From Parcubacteria bacterium C7867-008 (GTDB lineage Bacteria; Patescibacteriota; Minisyncoccia; Phycocordibacterales; Phycocordibacteraceae), in assembly GCA_001189215.1 (NCBI GenBank), contig LFCR01000005.1, positions 1 through 32,854 on the forward strand: a stretch of DNA of 32,854 nucleotides, in the 5' to 3' direction. Shown piece by piece: positions 16,596-23,900 of this stretch (position 1 is its first letter; each line of letters opens with the position of its first letter). The position numbers and the translations under genes were made by a program. Below the pieces are notes generated by a model. The model had not been told where the DNA came from. It saw nothing but the letters and a program-made list of their open reading frames with translations, and searched no databases.

Positions 16596-17731
16596 ACTGC
16601 AAGACGTGTTATGTCCGCAATAATATCTGCTGGTGTTGAACGTGCAGAAGCAAGATGTGCGAGTACTGCAGCCTCAGCTTGCATAGAGTATTCACTTCTC
16701 ATACGTGAGTCCTCAATCATGTGACGAATATTGTGCAGCAGTTGATTTGCGTCACCAGGAGGTGCTGCAAGTACCGAATCATTGCCTTTCAATACCTCCC
16801 CAACAATTCCAACATCTGAACTTATGATTGGCACCCGTGCGAGTGCAGCTTCAATAAGTGTGATGCTGTACCCCTCATACGCGCTCGCCTGTATGTAGCA
16901 CTGCGCACTGCGCATCAAACCACGGACATCTGTACGCCATCCAAGGAATCGAACACGATTCTCAATGTGCAGTTCTTTAGCGAGCCGTTCAAGTCGTGGA
17001 CGTTCGCTTCCCTCACCTGCGATCACGAGACCTGCAGAAGGATATGAATCTTTGACCCATGCGAGTGCATAGAGAATATCCTCAATACGTTTCTCTGGCT
17101 CAAGACGACTTGCCGTGAACAGCGTAAAGGGGTATACGGGTTCTGGAAATGGAACAGGCTGCACAGCTTCGGGTGTTACTTGTATAGGCAGTACTGATAC
17201 TGATTCCATATCTGATCCATATCGAGCGATCAAAGAATCCTTGATACGCTGAGACACCACCCGTACACCGTGTGCTTTTGGAAGTACGCGGTCTGCAATG
17301 CTCTGACGTATGCGGTTTAGAAGCGGCAGCCGAACCTGCACACTTCTACTCATACCGGTTCGAGTAAACCAAGGTGAAAACACATCTGTATGGAGCTGTA
17401 CGTGGAGTTTGGTATTTGTACCTTGTATGACCTTTAATGCAGCCCATCCATATTCAAAAGGATCCTGTGCTGATACCACTGCAATATTTGCTGTACGCAC
17501 CAATGCTCGTGCACGAGATTTAATAGCGAAGATTACGCTGATCTTATTACCAGTAACACCATGTAGGATGAGCGGACCTTCAGTGATTTCTTGCTGCTTC
17601 TTTGCGCGAGAAAGGATATGTAATACTCCGCCGGTCTTTGCTACTTCTTCCGCATATGCACGCATACGGCTCCGTACAGCAGTACCTTCCTCAAATATTC
17701 CTGGGTCATTTGATACGAAAAGTATGTTCAT
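16592..17731 (-). CDS. Glycosyltransferase family 4
   Basis: The 379-residue GT-B enzyme has donor-domain motifs TLFTASRLEPEKRIEDILYAL (about 228-248), VIAGEGSERPRLERLA, VRFLGWRTDVRGLM, and YIQASAYEGYSITLIEAALARVPIISSDVG. In the last of these EGYSITLIEA is the E-x7-E motif. The N-terminal domain has NDPGIFEEGTAVRSRMRAYA. This is a standard cytoplasmic retaining glycosyltransferase. ATGA overlaps join it to genes on both sides. The acceptor and linkage are unknown. Confidence 0.9.
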   Translation of the reverse strand: MNILFVSNDPGIFEEGTAVRSRMRAYAEEVAKTGGVLHILSRAKKQQEITEGPLILHGVTGNKISVIFAIKSRARALVRTANIAVVSAQDPFEYGWAALKVIQGTNTKLHVQLHTDVFSPWFTRTGMSRSVQVRLPLLNRIRQSIADRVLPKAHGVRVVSQRIKDSLIARYGSDMESVSVLPIQVTPEAVQPVPFPEPVYPFTLFTASRLEPEKRIEDILYALAWVKDSYPSAGLVIAGEGSERPRLERLAKELHIENRVRFLGWRTDVRGLMRSAQCYIQASAYEGYSITLIEAALARVPIISSDVGIVGEVLKGNDSVLAAPPGDANQLLHNIRHMIEDSRMRSEYSMQAEAAVLAHLASARSTPADIIADITRLAV

Positions 17732-18804
17732 ACGCGTGTAAGTATGTCTGCTGTACCGGCAAGCATAGCATCTAGGGTAAATCGTTCTTGGACAGTAGTA
17801 GTACCTTCAGAAAGCTGTTTTGCAAAGCTTGCATCAATAAGTACTCTGATGATCGCTTCTGCGAGTGCCTGAGTGTTTTTAGTTGGCACAATGATTCCGT
17901 TCTTTCCATCTATAACTAGCTCTGGATTGCCGCCTGCATCACTCGCTACGATTGGTTTACCAAGTAACAGTGCTTCTATCAGCACATGAGATAGTCCTTC
18001 GTACTCTGAATTAAGTACAAACATATCTGCCGCCTGCATGTATGAAAGTGTTTCTGCATGTGGAAGTGAGCCGGTGAACTGAACCACACCAGGAGGCGCA
18101 TATCCCTCAAGCTCTTTACGTTCTGGACCATCTCCAATAATTGTTAGAGTTGCATCTGGAACACTCGTGCGAACAATACTCATTGCGTCAATAAGACCTT
18201 TCATTCCCTTCCAAGGAACAAGGCGCGCAACAGAAACAATGGTGTGGGGAGCAAGCTTTCGTGACGGTATCTCTTCATCGATAGATAGGGCGTTATACAC
18301 CACATGAATCTTTTCTACAGGAATACCCCACGTAGTTACAATCCGTTTTAGGTATTCACTTGGAACAATAATCGTACGTGCACTATGAGCAACGAAACAT
18401 TGTGCTGCTCGCATTGCAGCAACGAAAAGTGGGACATTCTTTGTGCGAACAAATGTATCGAGATTCTGAGTTACTCCAAAACGTTGCACACCCTGCTCCC
18501 ATGCGAAGTCTCCTACGATCTTCACTACAAGTGGCTTATTCAAAAACCATGCAGCAAATGCCGTTGGTACTCCCACTGACGCAGGATCCAGTGCCAGGAT
18601 GACATCTGCTTTCTTACCTGTCTTTAGAACTTTAAAGAAGTACGAAATGTGTCGCATCACGCTTGGAAGATGCTTAACTTCGCTAAATTTCACTAATGAA
18701 ACCGAGATATCTCGCTCAGGTAGACCTAGTTCAAGAGTCCGAGCATAGGTAGCCGGACCTCCTGATTCAGGTGGATATAGGGGGGTGGCTATACAGAGCC
18801 GCAT
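17728..18804 (-). CDS. Glycosyltransferase family 4, head of operon
   Basis: The 358-residue GT-B enzyme starts MRLCIATPLYPPESGGPATYA with the glycine-rich N-terminal loop. Its donor domain has VSVARLVPWKGMKGLIDAM (about 193-211), TIIGDGPERKEL, and FVLNSEYEGLSHVLIEALLLGKPIVASDAGG, where EGLSHVLIEA is the E-x7-E motif. A TGG-TACAAT extended -10 lies 6 nt before the ATG, so the operon 18804-13832 probably begins here as a leaderless transcript. The first 20 residues match the product of the divergent gene at 18876, suggesting the two are paralogues. Confidence 0.92.
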   Translation of the reverse strand: MRLCIATPLYPPESGGPATYARTLELGLPERDISVSLVKFSEVKHLPSVMRHISYFFKVLKTGKKADVILALDPASVGVPTAFAAWFLNKPLVVKIVGDFAWEQGVQRFGVTQNLDTFVRTKNVPLFVAAMRAAQCFVAHSARTIIVPSEYLKRIVTTWGIPVEKIHVVYNALSIDEEIPSRKLAPHTIVSVARLVPWKGMKGLIDAMSIVRTSVPDATLTIIGDGPERKELEGYAPPGVVQFTGSLPHAETLSYMQAADMFVLNSEYEGLSHVLIEALLLGKPIVASDAGGNPELVIDGKNGIIVPTKNTQALAEAIIRVLIDASFAKQLSEGTTTVQERFTLDAMLAGTADILTRV

Positions 18805-18810
18805 ATAGGA

Positions 18811-18816
18811 ATTGTA
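18811..18816 (-). promoter_or_regulatory. Extended -10 box, leaderless start
   Basis: TGGTACAAT (TGn plus TACAAT) on the minus strand ends 6 nt before the ATG at 18804. There is no room for a Shine-Dalgarno sequence. No -35 is evident. Confidence 0.55.
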
Positions 18817-18840
18817 CCAGCCCCACCCGAAGGAGGTTTC

Positions 18841-18879
18841 ATGGGGATTTATAGCGCGTGGTACATTGTGGCTACATGA
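18841..18879 (+). CDS. Possible 12-codon leader ORF with strong ribosome site
   Basis: ATG at 18841 opens a 12-codon frame (MGIYSAWYIVAT) preceded by AGGAGG at 18831-18836 with a 4-nt spacer. Its TGA overlaps the ATG of the next gene (ATGA at 18876-18879), the usual layout for translational coupling. It competes with the leaderless reading of the same start, in which the TACATT box at 18862 lies inside this frame. Both cannot be the only start of the transcript. Confidence 0.3.
   Translation: MGIYSAWYIVAT
18862..18867 (+). promoter_or_regulatory. Extended -10 box for the split GT4 gene
   Basis: TGGTACATT lies 8 nt before the ATG at 18876. It is almost the mirror image of the TGGTACAAT used on the other strand 46 bp away. 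Confidence 0.4.
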
Positions 18880-19427
18880 AAATCGTCCTTGCGACGCCTC
18901 TGTATCCTCCTGACGTAGCCGTATCAGCTACTTATGCAAAAGAGCTGTTTGTACGGCTTGCTGGAGCACACCCAGAACACACATTCACGATTGTGACCTA
19001 TACTGCGCTTCCCGAAACCATTCAGAGAGTACGGATTGTTTCAGTGAATAAGGAACTGCCCCTCCCGCTCAGACTCCTTGCCTGTACAGCCACTCTTCTA
19101 AAAGAAACTCGTGGTGCAGACCTGCTCATTATTCATAATGGTGCATCCATGGAACTTCCTGGTGGAATTGCGTCTCTGTTTTCACGAATACGAGTTGCGT
19201 TTCAAATTACAGACACCTCCGCTCATGAACATGCGCAACGTAGTAAGGTTTTTGGAATGATTGAACGATTTGTTTCAAAACGTGCGCAACAAATACGTAT
19301 TCAATTACCGACACAGCGCCCTGAGATACTTCCCTTGCAGGCTTCACCTGAGACTGAACTATCTGCCTATGAAGAATCGTGGAAACGACATGTACTAGAT
19401 TTAGACTCAATCATCTTCCATGGCTAA
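18876..19427 (+). CDS. Half-length GT4-like protein (N-terminal domain only)
   Basis: The 183-residue protein starts MKIVLATPLYPPDVAVSATYA, matching the N-terminus of the divergent GT4 (MRLCIATPLYPPESGGPATYA) but without its GG. It covers only a GT-B acceptor-side domain and then stops. No donor-binding domain, and no E-x7-E loop, follows. It is therefore probably not a nucleotide-sugar-using enzyme alone. It could be a degenerate copy or the partner of another protein. The ATG at 18876 is chosen because conserved sequence begins there; the frame is open upstream to a GTG at 18858. Its 3' end overlaps the next gene by 8 bp. Confidence 0.7.
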   Translation: MKIVLATPLYPPDVAVSATYAKELFVRLAGAHPEHTFTIVTYTALPETIQRVRIVSVNKELPLPLRLLACTATLLKETRGADLLIIHNGASMELPGGIASLFSRIRVAFQITDTSAHEHAQRSKVFGMIERFVSKRAQQIRIQLPTQRPEILPLQASPETELSAYEESWKRHVLDLDSIIFHG

Positions 19428-20520
19428 CAACGAGAAAACAGAATGGGATGCATATATAACGGAAGAGCGTACTCATATTGAACCGTTACTTGCTGAACTT
19501 GGATACACTCTTGAAGAAGATCAGCCACATCTTTCGGGTGAGCGATATCTAATGCAAGCGGTAACAACAACTAGCGGAAGAAAACTTATTCTTATAGGCG
19601 TAGATACGGACGGAACTCGCGTAGTGATCAAGGCTACCCGAGATCCACGCGGCATGGAAGAACTCCTACATGAGCGTTCATGTAGACAGACACTTGAAAC
19701 TATCGATTTCGCCTACGATGTATTTCACACCCCTAAGGAATTAGTTTGGGTGAAAAGGAATGGATATCTAATTGTTATCCATGCGTTTATTGAACAGGAC
19801 TCAACATTTATTTCGCGACCAATTACCGAACAATTCTCTCTTGCCCTTTCAGCGTTTAAAGCTCAGGAGAGTGCTCGTGCAACCACCTACGCGCACATCC
19901 GTCGTGTACGGAATACATTCGGCAGCATGGATGCTACTGGGTATCTCAATACATTTGAAGGGTTCATTAGAAATATAAATACTCAGGAGTCTTCAAGTGA
20001 ATTAGCTAGCTTGTTGGACCAAGCGAAGAACTTACTCACCGAGAACAAAGACCGCATTCAGCAATACGGAGGGTTCCTAACGCACACCGATTTCGTCCCG
20101 CACAATTTCCGAGTTGTTGGTTCAGATATCTATCTTCTAGATACTGCTTCACTTCGATTCGGAAATAAATACGAGGGTTGGGCACGTTTCATAAATTTTA
20201 TGATGCTCTATAACCCTCCACTTGTTGAAGCATTCGTGCAATATGTCCGTGATAACCGTTCCCCAGAAGAATCAGAAGCTTTAAGGCTAATGCGTATTTA
20301 TCGCTTGGGAGAAATACTCTGTTACTACAGTGGCTGGGTTGAACGCGTCGATGAAAACCTCCTTGAGCTTACTCATGCACGTATTACCTTCTGGACTGAA
20401 GCACTCAATGCAGTATTAAAGAATGAATCACTTTCATCAGTCGCTCTGGACACATACCGCTCAAGGCGTGATGAGCTACGTAGTGAAGATGAGAAGCGTA
20501 GACAGGAGAATCTACACTAG
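19420..20520 (+). CDS. APH-fold phosphotransferase-like protein
   Basis: The 366-residue protein resembles the aminoglycoside/choline kinase fold. The N-lobe has VVIKATRD with a candidate ATP lysine K71 and a glutamate in LLHE. The Brenner-type catalytic motif is HTDFVPHNF (H222, D224, N229), and DTAS (D241) sits where the metal-binding aspartate is expected. No antibiotic-specific features are seen. Next to a glycosyltransferase half, the likely substrate is a sugar or a glycan-related small molecule, but this is inference. The C-terminus (SRRDELRSEDEKRRQENLH) is a charged helix. It is translated with an 8-bp overlap, and its stop abuts the convergent HD gene with no spacer. Confidence 0.75.
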   Translation: MANNEKTEWDAYITEERTHIEPLLAELGYTLEEDQPHLSGERYLMQAVTTTSGRKLILIGVDTDGTRVVIKATRDPRGMEELLHERSCRQTLETIDFAYDVFHTPKELVWVKRNGYLIVIHAFIEQDSTFISRPITEQFSLALSAFKAQESARATTYAHIRRVRNTFGSMDATGYLNTFEGFIRNINTQESSSELASLLDQAKNLLTENKDRIQQYGGFLTHTDFVPHNFRVVGSDIYLLDTASLRFGNKYEGWARFINFMMLYNPPLVEAFVQYVRDNRSPEESEALRLMRIYRLGEILCYYSGWVERVDENLLELTHARITFWTEALNAVLKNESLSSVALDTYRSRRDELRSEDEKRRQENLH

Positions 20521-21075
20521 TTACGTGAGTGCATTCATTTTCTGAACAAGCGCTTCGTATTCATCTACCAGTGGGTGCTGCCAGGTCTCTTTGAGCATAG
20601 CGAGCATAATGTCCTCAAACCATAGTTTCTTTTCACGGCCTGCGTTAAAGAGTTTCCATAGATCAGTACCTAATCGATCATGTGCACGTATCAGACTTTC
20701 TGCATTATGGATCTTGTCTGCGGTGGCAACCGCTTTCGCATCTTCTGATCCAATACGAACCGTTTCAACATACGCGCGCTTCTTATCCTCCCAGGTCAAA
20801 CCTTCTTGATTGGTCACGCTTGCAACAATGGTTGCTACCTCATCACCCAATTCCTCACGAATCTGATCAATAGTGTATTCAGTATCTTCGACGAGATCGT
20901 GTGTTAAACCTGCTGCAATCACCGTTTCTGAAAAACCGTGCTGTGCCAGTAGGATTGCCACCATTACCGGGTGAACAATATACGGAGAATTATCGTCTTT
21001 ACGTACCTGTATTGCGTGACCATCTACAGCCATACGTGTTGCTCTATCAAGTAGAGAGGATCCTTCAGTATTCAT
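20521..21075 (-). CDS. HD-domain hydrolase, MESH1/SpoT-like
   Basis: The 184-residue protein has the HD-hydrolase residues of (p)ppGpp hydrolases: H35 (PYIVHP), H59-D60 with ED at 63-64 (LTHDLVEDT), and D120 with KIHN (ATADKIHN). It is a single-domain small hydrolase with no synthetase, TGS or ACT domain, like MESH1/SAH enzymes that degrade (p)ppGpp or related nucleotides. I chose the ATG at 21075. A TGGACA/CATACT promoter with 17-bp spacing ends 6 nt before it, while the frame-open ATG at 21111 lies within the -35 box. The conserved HD region begins well after either start. Confidence 0.82.
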   Translation of the reverse strand: MNTEGSSLLDRATRMAVDGHAIQVRKDDNSPYIVHPVMVAILLAQHGFSETVIAAGLTHDLVEDTEYTIDQIREELGDEVATIVASVTNQEGLTWEDKKRAYVETVRIGSEDAKAVATADKIHNAESLIRAHDRLGTDLWKLFNAGREKKLWFEDIMLAMLKETWQHPLVDEYEALVQKMNALT

Positions 21076-21081
21076 ACAAAA

Positions 21082-21110
21082 AGTATGCCCTTTCAAATAC
21101 AGCATGTCCA
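21082..21110 (-). promoter_or_regulatory. Promoter of HD gene, leaderless
   Basis: A -35 TGGACA (21105-21110), a 17-bp spacer and a -10 CATACT (21082-21087) end 6 nt before the ATG at 21075. This is the best spaced leaderless promoter in the window and it decides the start codon. Confidence 0.55.
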
Positions 21111-21118
21111 TAAAGGCA

Positions 21119-21142
21119 AAGGCGCAGCTGGGGCTGCGCCTT
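21119..21142 (-). terminator. GC-rich hairpin after orphan cupin gene
   Basis: AAGGCGCAGC pairs with GCTGCGCCTT (10 bp) around TGGG, 18 bp past the stop at 21161. The minus-strand tail is TTTGCCTTTA, not a clean T-run. It overlaps the region just upstream of the HD promoter. Confidence 0.65.
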
Positions 21143-21160
21143 CATAGGGCCTTGTTGGTC

Positions 21161-21625
21161 CTATTGTCTGTAGTACGCACTCAAGACGGTCCCAGAATCG
21201 GGGAAGATTGCCAGTCTCGCATCGAGATCATGGGCGGGATCCCAGTCACTGGCGCCCTCCGCGCTACCGTGCTTGATCGTCGAGAACACGGTCTCGCTCC
21301 CCACAAATACGTTGTGCGGATGTAGTGCAGAGACTACGAAACTGCATGGCGCTTCGTGGAGCTTGAATTGCAGGTCACCCTCGATGAGTTCAGCGAGGAC
21401 GACCCAGCCCACTTGGACTGCGTAGACCTCGATAATACCCGAGTGATGACTGTGGCTATTTTGCCAGCCACCGGCGCCCTCCGACAGTGTGTCGGTGATG
21501 CTCACCGACAACCCAGACTCTTCATGACGAAGTCCGGCTCGACGTTCACCGTTCGGCATGGTCTTGAGCCTGAGGGTGATGTGATCGTACGGGGGATCTA
21601 GCTTAGCGCGAACGTCTTTGGCCAT
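21161..21625 (-). CDS. Orphan cupin-like protein, GC-rich stand-alone gene
   Basis: The 154-residue protein reads as a cupin-type beta barrel. HSHHSGIIEVYAVQVGWVVLAEL (about 57-80) looks like the first metal-binding motif, and HPHNVFVG (about 102-109) the second. Function is unknown. The gene is visibly GC-richer than its neighbours: 40 of the 60 bases from 21241 are G/C by my count. Unlike most genes here, it has a canonical promoter (TTGCTT, 16 bp, TATAAT), a leader of about 40 nt, and a GGGAGG ribosome site 6 nt before ATG. It has its own hairpin terminator. It is a monocistronic cassette between unrelated genes, possibly acquired by transfer. Confidence 0.75.
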   Translation of the reverse strand: MAKDVRAKLDPPYDHITLRLKTMPNGERRAGLRHEESGLSVSITDTLSEGAGGWQNSHSHHSGIIEVYAVQVGWVVLAELIEGDLQFKLHEAPCSFVVSALHPHNVFVGSETVFSTIKHGSAEGASDWDPAHDLDARLAIFPDSGTVLSAYYRQ

Positions 21626-21674
21626 GTGGCCCTCCCATTTAGAAGATCATTGAGCGGTAGTGCTCTCATTAATT

Positions 21675-21702
21675 ATTATACTATATAAAATTATATAAGC
21701 AA
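21675..21702 (-). promoter_or_regulatory. Canonical promoter of orphan cupin gene
   Basis: A -35 TTGCTT (21697-21702), 16-bp AT-only-like spacer ending ATAG, and a perfect -10 TATAAT (21675-21680). The -35 abuts the stop codon of the upstream GT4 gene. It is followed by a leader with ribosome site GGGAGG. Confidence 0.7.
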
Positions 21703-22878
21703 CTATTGTAGCGTCGGGTTGAATATACGTTCTTGCATCTGCTTTGCAACGAGGTCCCAGTCGTAGTTCTCAAGAACCATAACACGCGCATTCTTAGTTA
21801 CTTGTTTCACCTTCTCTGGATGCGCCAGTATGTCTTTCACTGCTTCTGCAATTTGTTCAGGAGAATCTTTTTCGACTACCCACGCTGTTGGTGTTTTGTC
21901 TGGAGTATATTTCTCATCAAAGACGAACTCAGCAAGACCCCCCTCTCGTGTGGCGACAACCGGCAAACGTGAAGCCATTGCAGACAGGAATGCGTTACCC
22001 AATCCTTCTGAACGTGATGGGCCCACAAAAATATCGGATGCCTTTCTATACGCTGTTACTTCACTACGATCTACGGGCCCAATGAATATAACTCGCTCAT
22101 TGAGATTTAATTCAGTGGCAAGTGTTTTAAGTGCAGCGTCATCTGGTCCACCACCCACGATGACTAATTTTACGTGTTCAGGAAGAGACGTGAGGGCGCA
22201 AATTGTATCTTCGTACCCTTTCTGATGTACCAACCGCGCAGTATTAACGAGCCAGATATCTCCTTCTTTCTTTCCAATCTTTTGTTGGAGTGTGATGATC
22301 TCTTGTTCTGAGACAGACTCATGGAGATCTTTTGGGTTGGCACCGTTGTGGATGAGCTCAATACGTCCCGTATATCCACGTTTCGGTGGCCAGGTACCTA
22401 GGTATGAAGAAATAACTTGTATCACTGACGCAGAACGAATACCTGCGTCGATAAGTGGTGTCAAAGGTTTAATGAAAGTTCGTTCGAAAACCTTTTCATA
22501 GGGATCACCATCCTGGAACGTAATGATGTGCGGTACTCGTACACCAAGAAACTTTGCCAACATGGTGGGCATGGTCATATACGTCATCATTGCCCACATA
22601 CCATTAAACTCGAGTCGTCTGTGCAATGAAGCAGCTTTGAGTGCAGCCAGTGGTATGAATAGTGCTTTAGATAGGAATGCTCCACCAAGTCCAACTCGGT
22701 ATATTTGTGTATTTCCTATCTTCTCAGTGCGAGGAGCTTTTGGTTCAAATAAAAGGGTGATGAGGTGAAACTCAACATCGCTAGGATCAATACGATCGGT
22801 GATTTCTTTTATGGCTGCTTCAGCCCCTGATACAAAGCTCGGGTAGTATGCAAGAGAAAATATGAGTACGCGTTTCAT
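21703..22878 (-). CDS. Glycosyltransferase family 4
   Basis: The 391-residue GT-B enzyme has the N-terminal FSLAYYPSFVSGAEAAIKEI loop (about 7-26). Its donor domain has WLVNTARLVHQKGYEDTICAL (about 212-232), LVIVGGGPDDAALKTLA, VIFIGPVDRSEVTAYRKA, and FVGPSRSEGLGNAFLSAMASRLPVVATREGG. In the last of these EGLGNAFLSA has Ser where the second Glu of E-x7-E usually is. That missing Glu may alter catalysis or donor contact. The gene starts 1 bp after the SDR gene's stop, forming a two-gene unit that could make and transfer one sugar. Confidence 0.88.
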   Translation of the reverse strand: MKRVLIFSLAYYPSFVSGAEAAIKEITDRIDPSDVEFHLITLLFEPKAPRTEKIGNTQIYRVGLGGAFLSKALFIPLAALKAASLHRRLEFNGMWAMMTYMTMPTMLAKFLGVRVPHIITFQDGDPYEKVFERTFIKPLTPLIDAGIRSASVIQVISSYLGTWPPKRGYTGRIELIHNGANPKDLHESVSEQEIITLQQKIGKKEGDIWLVNTARLVHQKGYEDTICALTSLPEHVKLVIVGGGPDDAALKTLATELNLNERVIFIGPVDRSEVTAYRKASDIFVGPSRSEGLGNAFLSAMASRLPVVATREGGLAEFVFDEKYTPDKTPTAWVVEKDSPEQIAEAVKDILAHPEKVKQVTKNARVMVLENYDWDLVAKQMQERIFNPTLQ

Positions 22879-22879
22879 A

Positions 22880-23755
22880 CTATTGGGATTGTTTTACTGA
22901 TTCGATATAGTCCACGAGTGTGTGTTCCTGTTTCCATCCAAGTGCCTCGATCTTTGAGGTATCGTCTGAACTTGATGAACGAGATGATTTAGTTTGTTCA
23001 TGCATCTCAATAGGTCCCCCAAACATCTCCGCCACCTCACGTATTGAGTGAGTCTCTTTGGCACTTATGTTGAAACCATCTCCTTCCCCTTTCTCTCCTG
23101 CAAGGATTATTCCTTCCACCGTATCAAGTACGTGGGTGAATGCTCGGGTCTGTGTACCGGGTGCATTCACTTTATGAGGAACTCCATTGAGTACATTCTG
23201 TCTAAATGTTTCGATGAGTGTTCCGTATACTTCACGACTACGCTCACGTGGGCCGTATACGTTATAGAAATAAACGATGGCATGTGGGAGTTGATACCAG
23301 GAACCGTAATTAGTTACGAGACTAACGTTTGATGCTTTGGCCCAGGTGTAAGGAGAAAGATCCTTTCCTTCTGTGAGACCATCCGTTGCATGGGTAGAAG
23401 TGGACTTTGTTGAAGACGCCGCATACACGAGCTTGCTACCGCGCGCACGACAAAACTCAAGCACAGCCTGAGTCCCAACCGTATTTAGATCCCACACCAA
23501 TGCAGGCTCTTCAAGACTCTTGTTTACTCGCGCATATTCACCAAGATGGTAGACGATGGCTGGCGTCTCTGGAATGAGAGTTTCTATGTCTTTGGTATGC
23601 CCTTCCCGATATTCAACTCCTTCTACGTGATTCTCACGAGACCCGGCGAAATAATTGTCTAGCGAAATAACCTGGTTACCATCAGCAACCAAGCGCTCAC
23701 ACAGATGGGAGCCAACGAATCCGGCACCTCCGGTTACAAGTAAAAGCTTAGACAT
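22880..23755 (-). CDS. NAD-dependent sugar epimerase/dehydratase (extended SDR)
   Basis: The protein has 291 residues from the ATG at 23755. The frame is open 14 codons further, through a hairpin arm, which is unlikely to be coding. It has the Rossmann motif TGGAGFVGSHLCERL, an acidic NAD-ribose residue in SLDNYFAG, YAASST near the active site, and YTWAK as the YxxxK catalytic pair. YNVYGPRER follows, as in UDP-glucose 4-epimerase and UDP-glucuronate decarboxylase relatives. The exact reaction is not decided by sequence. The preceding TATACT box (23769-23774) is 13 nt from the ATG. It pairs with the downstream GT4 gene. Confidence 0.86.
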   Translation of the reverse strand: MSKLLLVTGGAGFVGSHLCERLVADGNQVISLDNYFAGSRENHVEGVEYREGHTKDIETLIPETPAIVYHLGEYARVNKSLEEPALVWDLNTVGTQAVLEFCRARGSKLVYAASSTKSTSTHATDGLTEGKDLSPYTWAKASNVSLVTNYGSWYQLPHAIVYFYNVYGPRERSREVYGTLIETFRQNVLNGVPHKVNAPGTQTRAFTHVLDTVEGIILAGEKGEGDGFNISAKETHSIREVAEMFGGPIEMHEQTKSSRSSSSDDTSKIEALGWKQEHTLVDYIESVKQSQ

Positions 23756-23780
23756 AGGGTATGGGAGAAGTATAGCAAGC

Positions 23781-23817
23781 GGCCCGTCCTCCCGCATTTC
23801 GTGCGAGAGGACGGGCC
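23781..23817. terminator. Strong GC-rich hairpin without T-run
   Basis: GGCCCGTCCTC pairs with GAGGACGGGCC (11 bp), then one mismatch, then CGCA/TGCG around TTTCG. It lies between the ATPase gene end (23901) and the SDR gene start. It is probably a transcription barrier for the ATPase transcript, but no T-run follows on either strand. Confidence 0.55.
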
Positions 23818-23900
23818 AACTATGCTCGAATCATGAAAATCTTTGTTAGCTGCTTATATCAATCATTCGCTACTTTGATACCACTCCTCTAGCCCAAAGG
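23818..23900. other. Spacer between ATPase gene and hairpin
   Basis: Nothing is recognised here. A 19-codon plus-strand frame from 23833 has no ribosome site and no further support. Confidence 0.4.

Noticed and set aside
18858-18875. GTG start of the split GT4, six codons upstream
   Set aside because: Similarity to the divergent GT4 begins exactly at the ATG at 18876, and the GTG has no ribosome site.
23833-23892. 19-codon plus-strand frame after the GC-rich hairpin
   Set aside because: No ribosome site, no -10 box at the leaderless distance and no terminator follow it.
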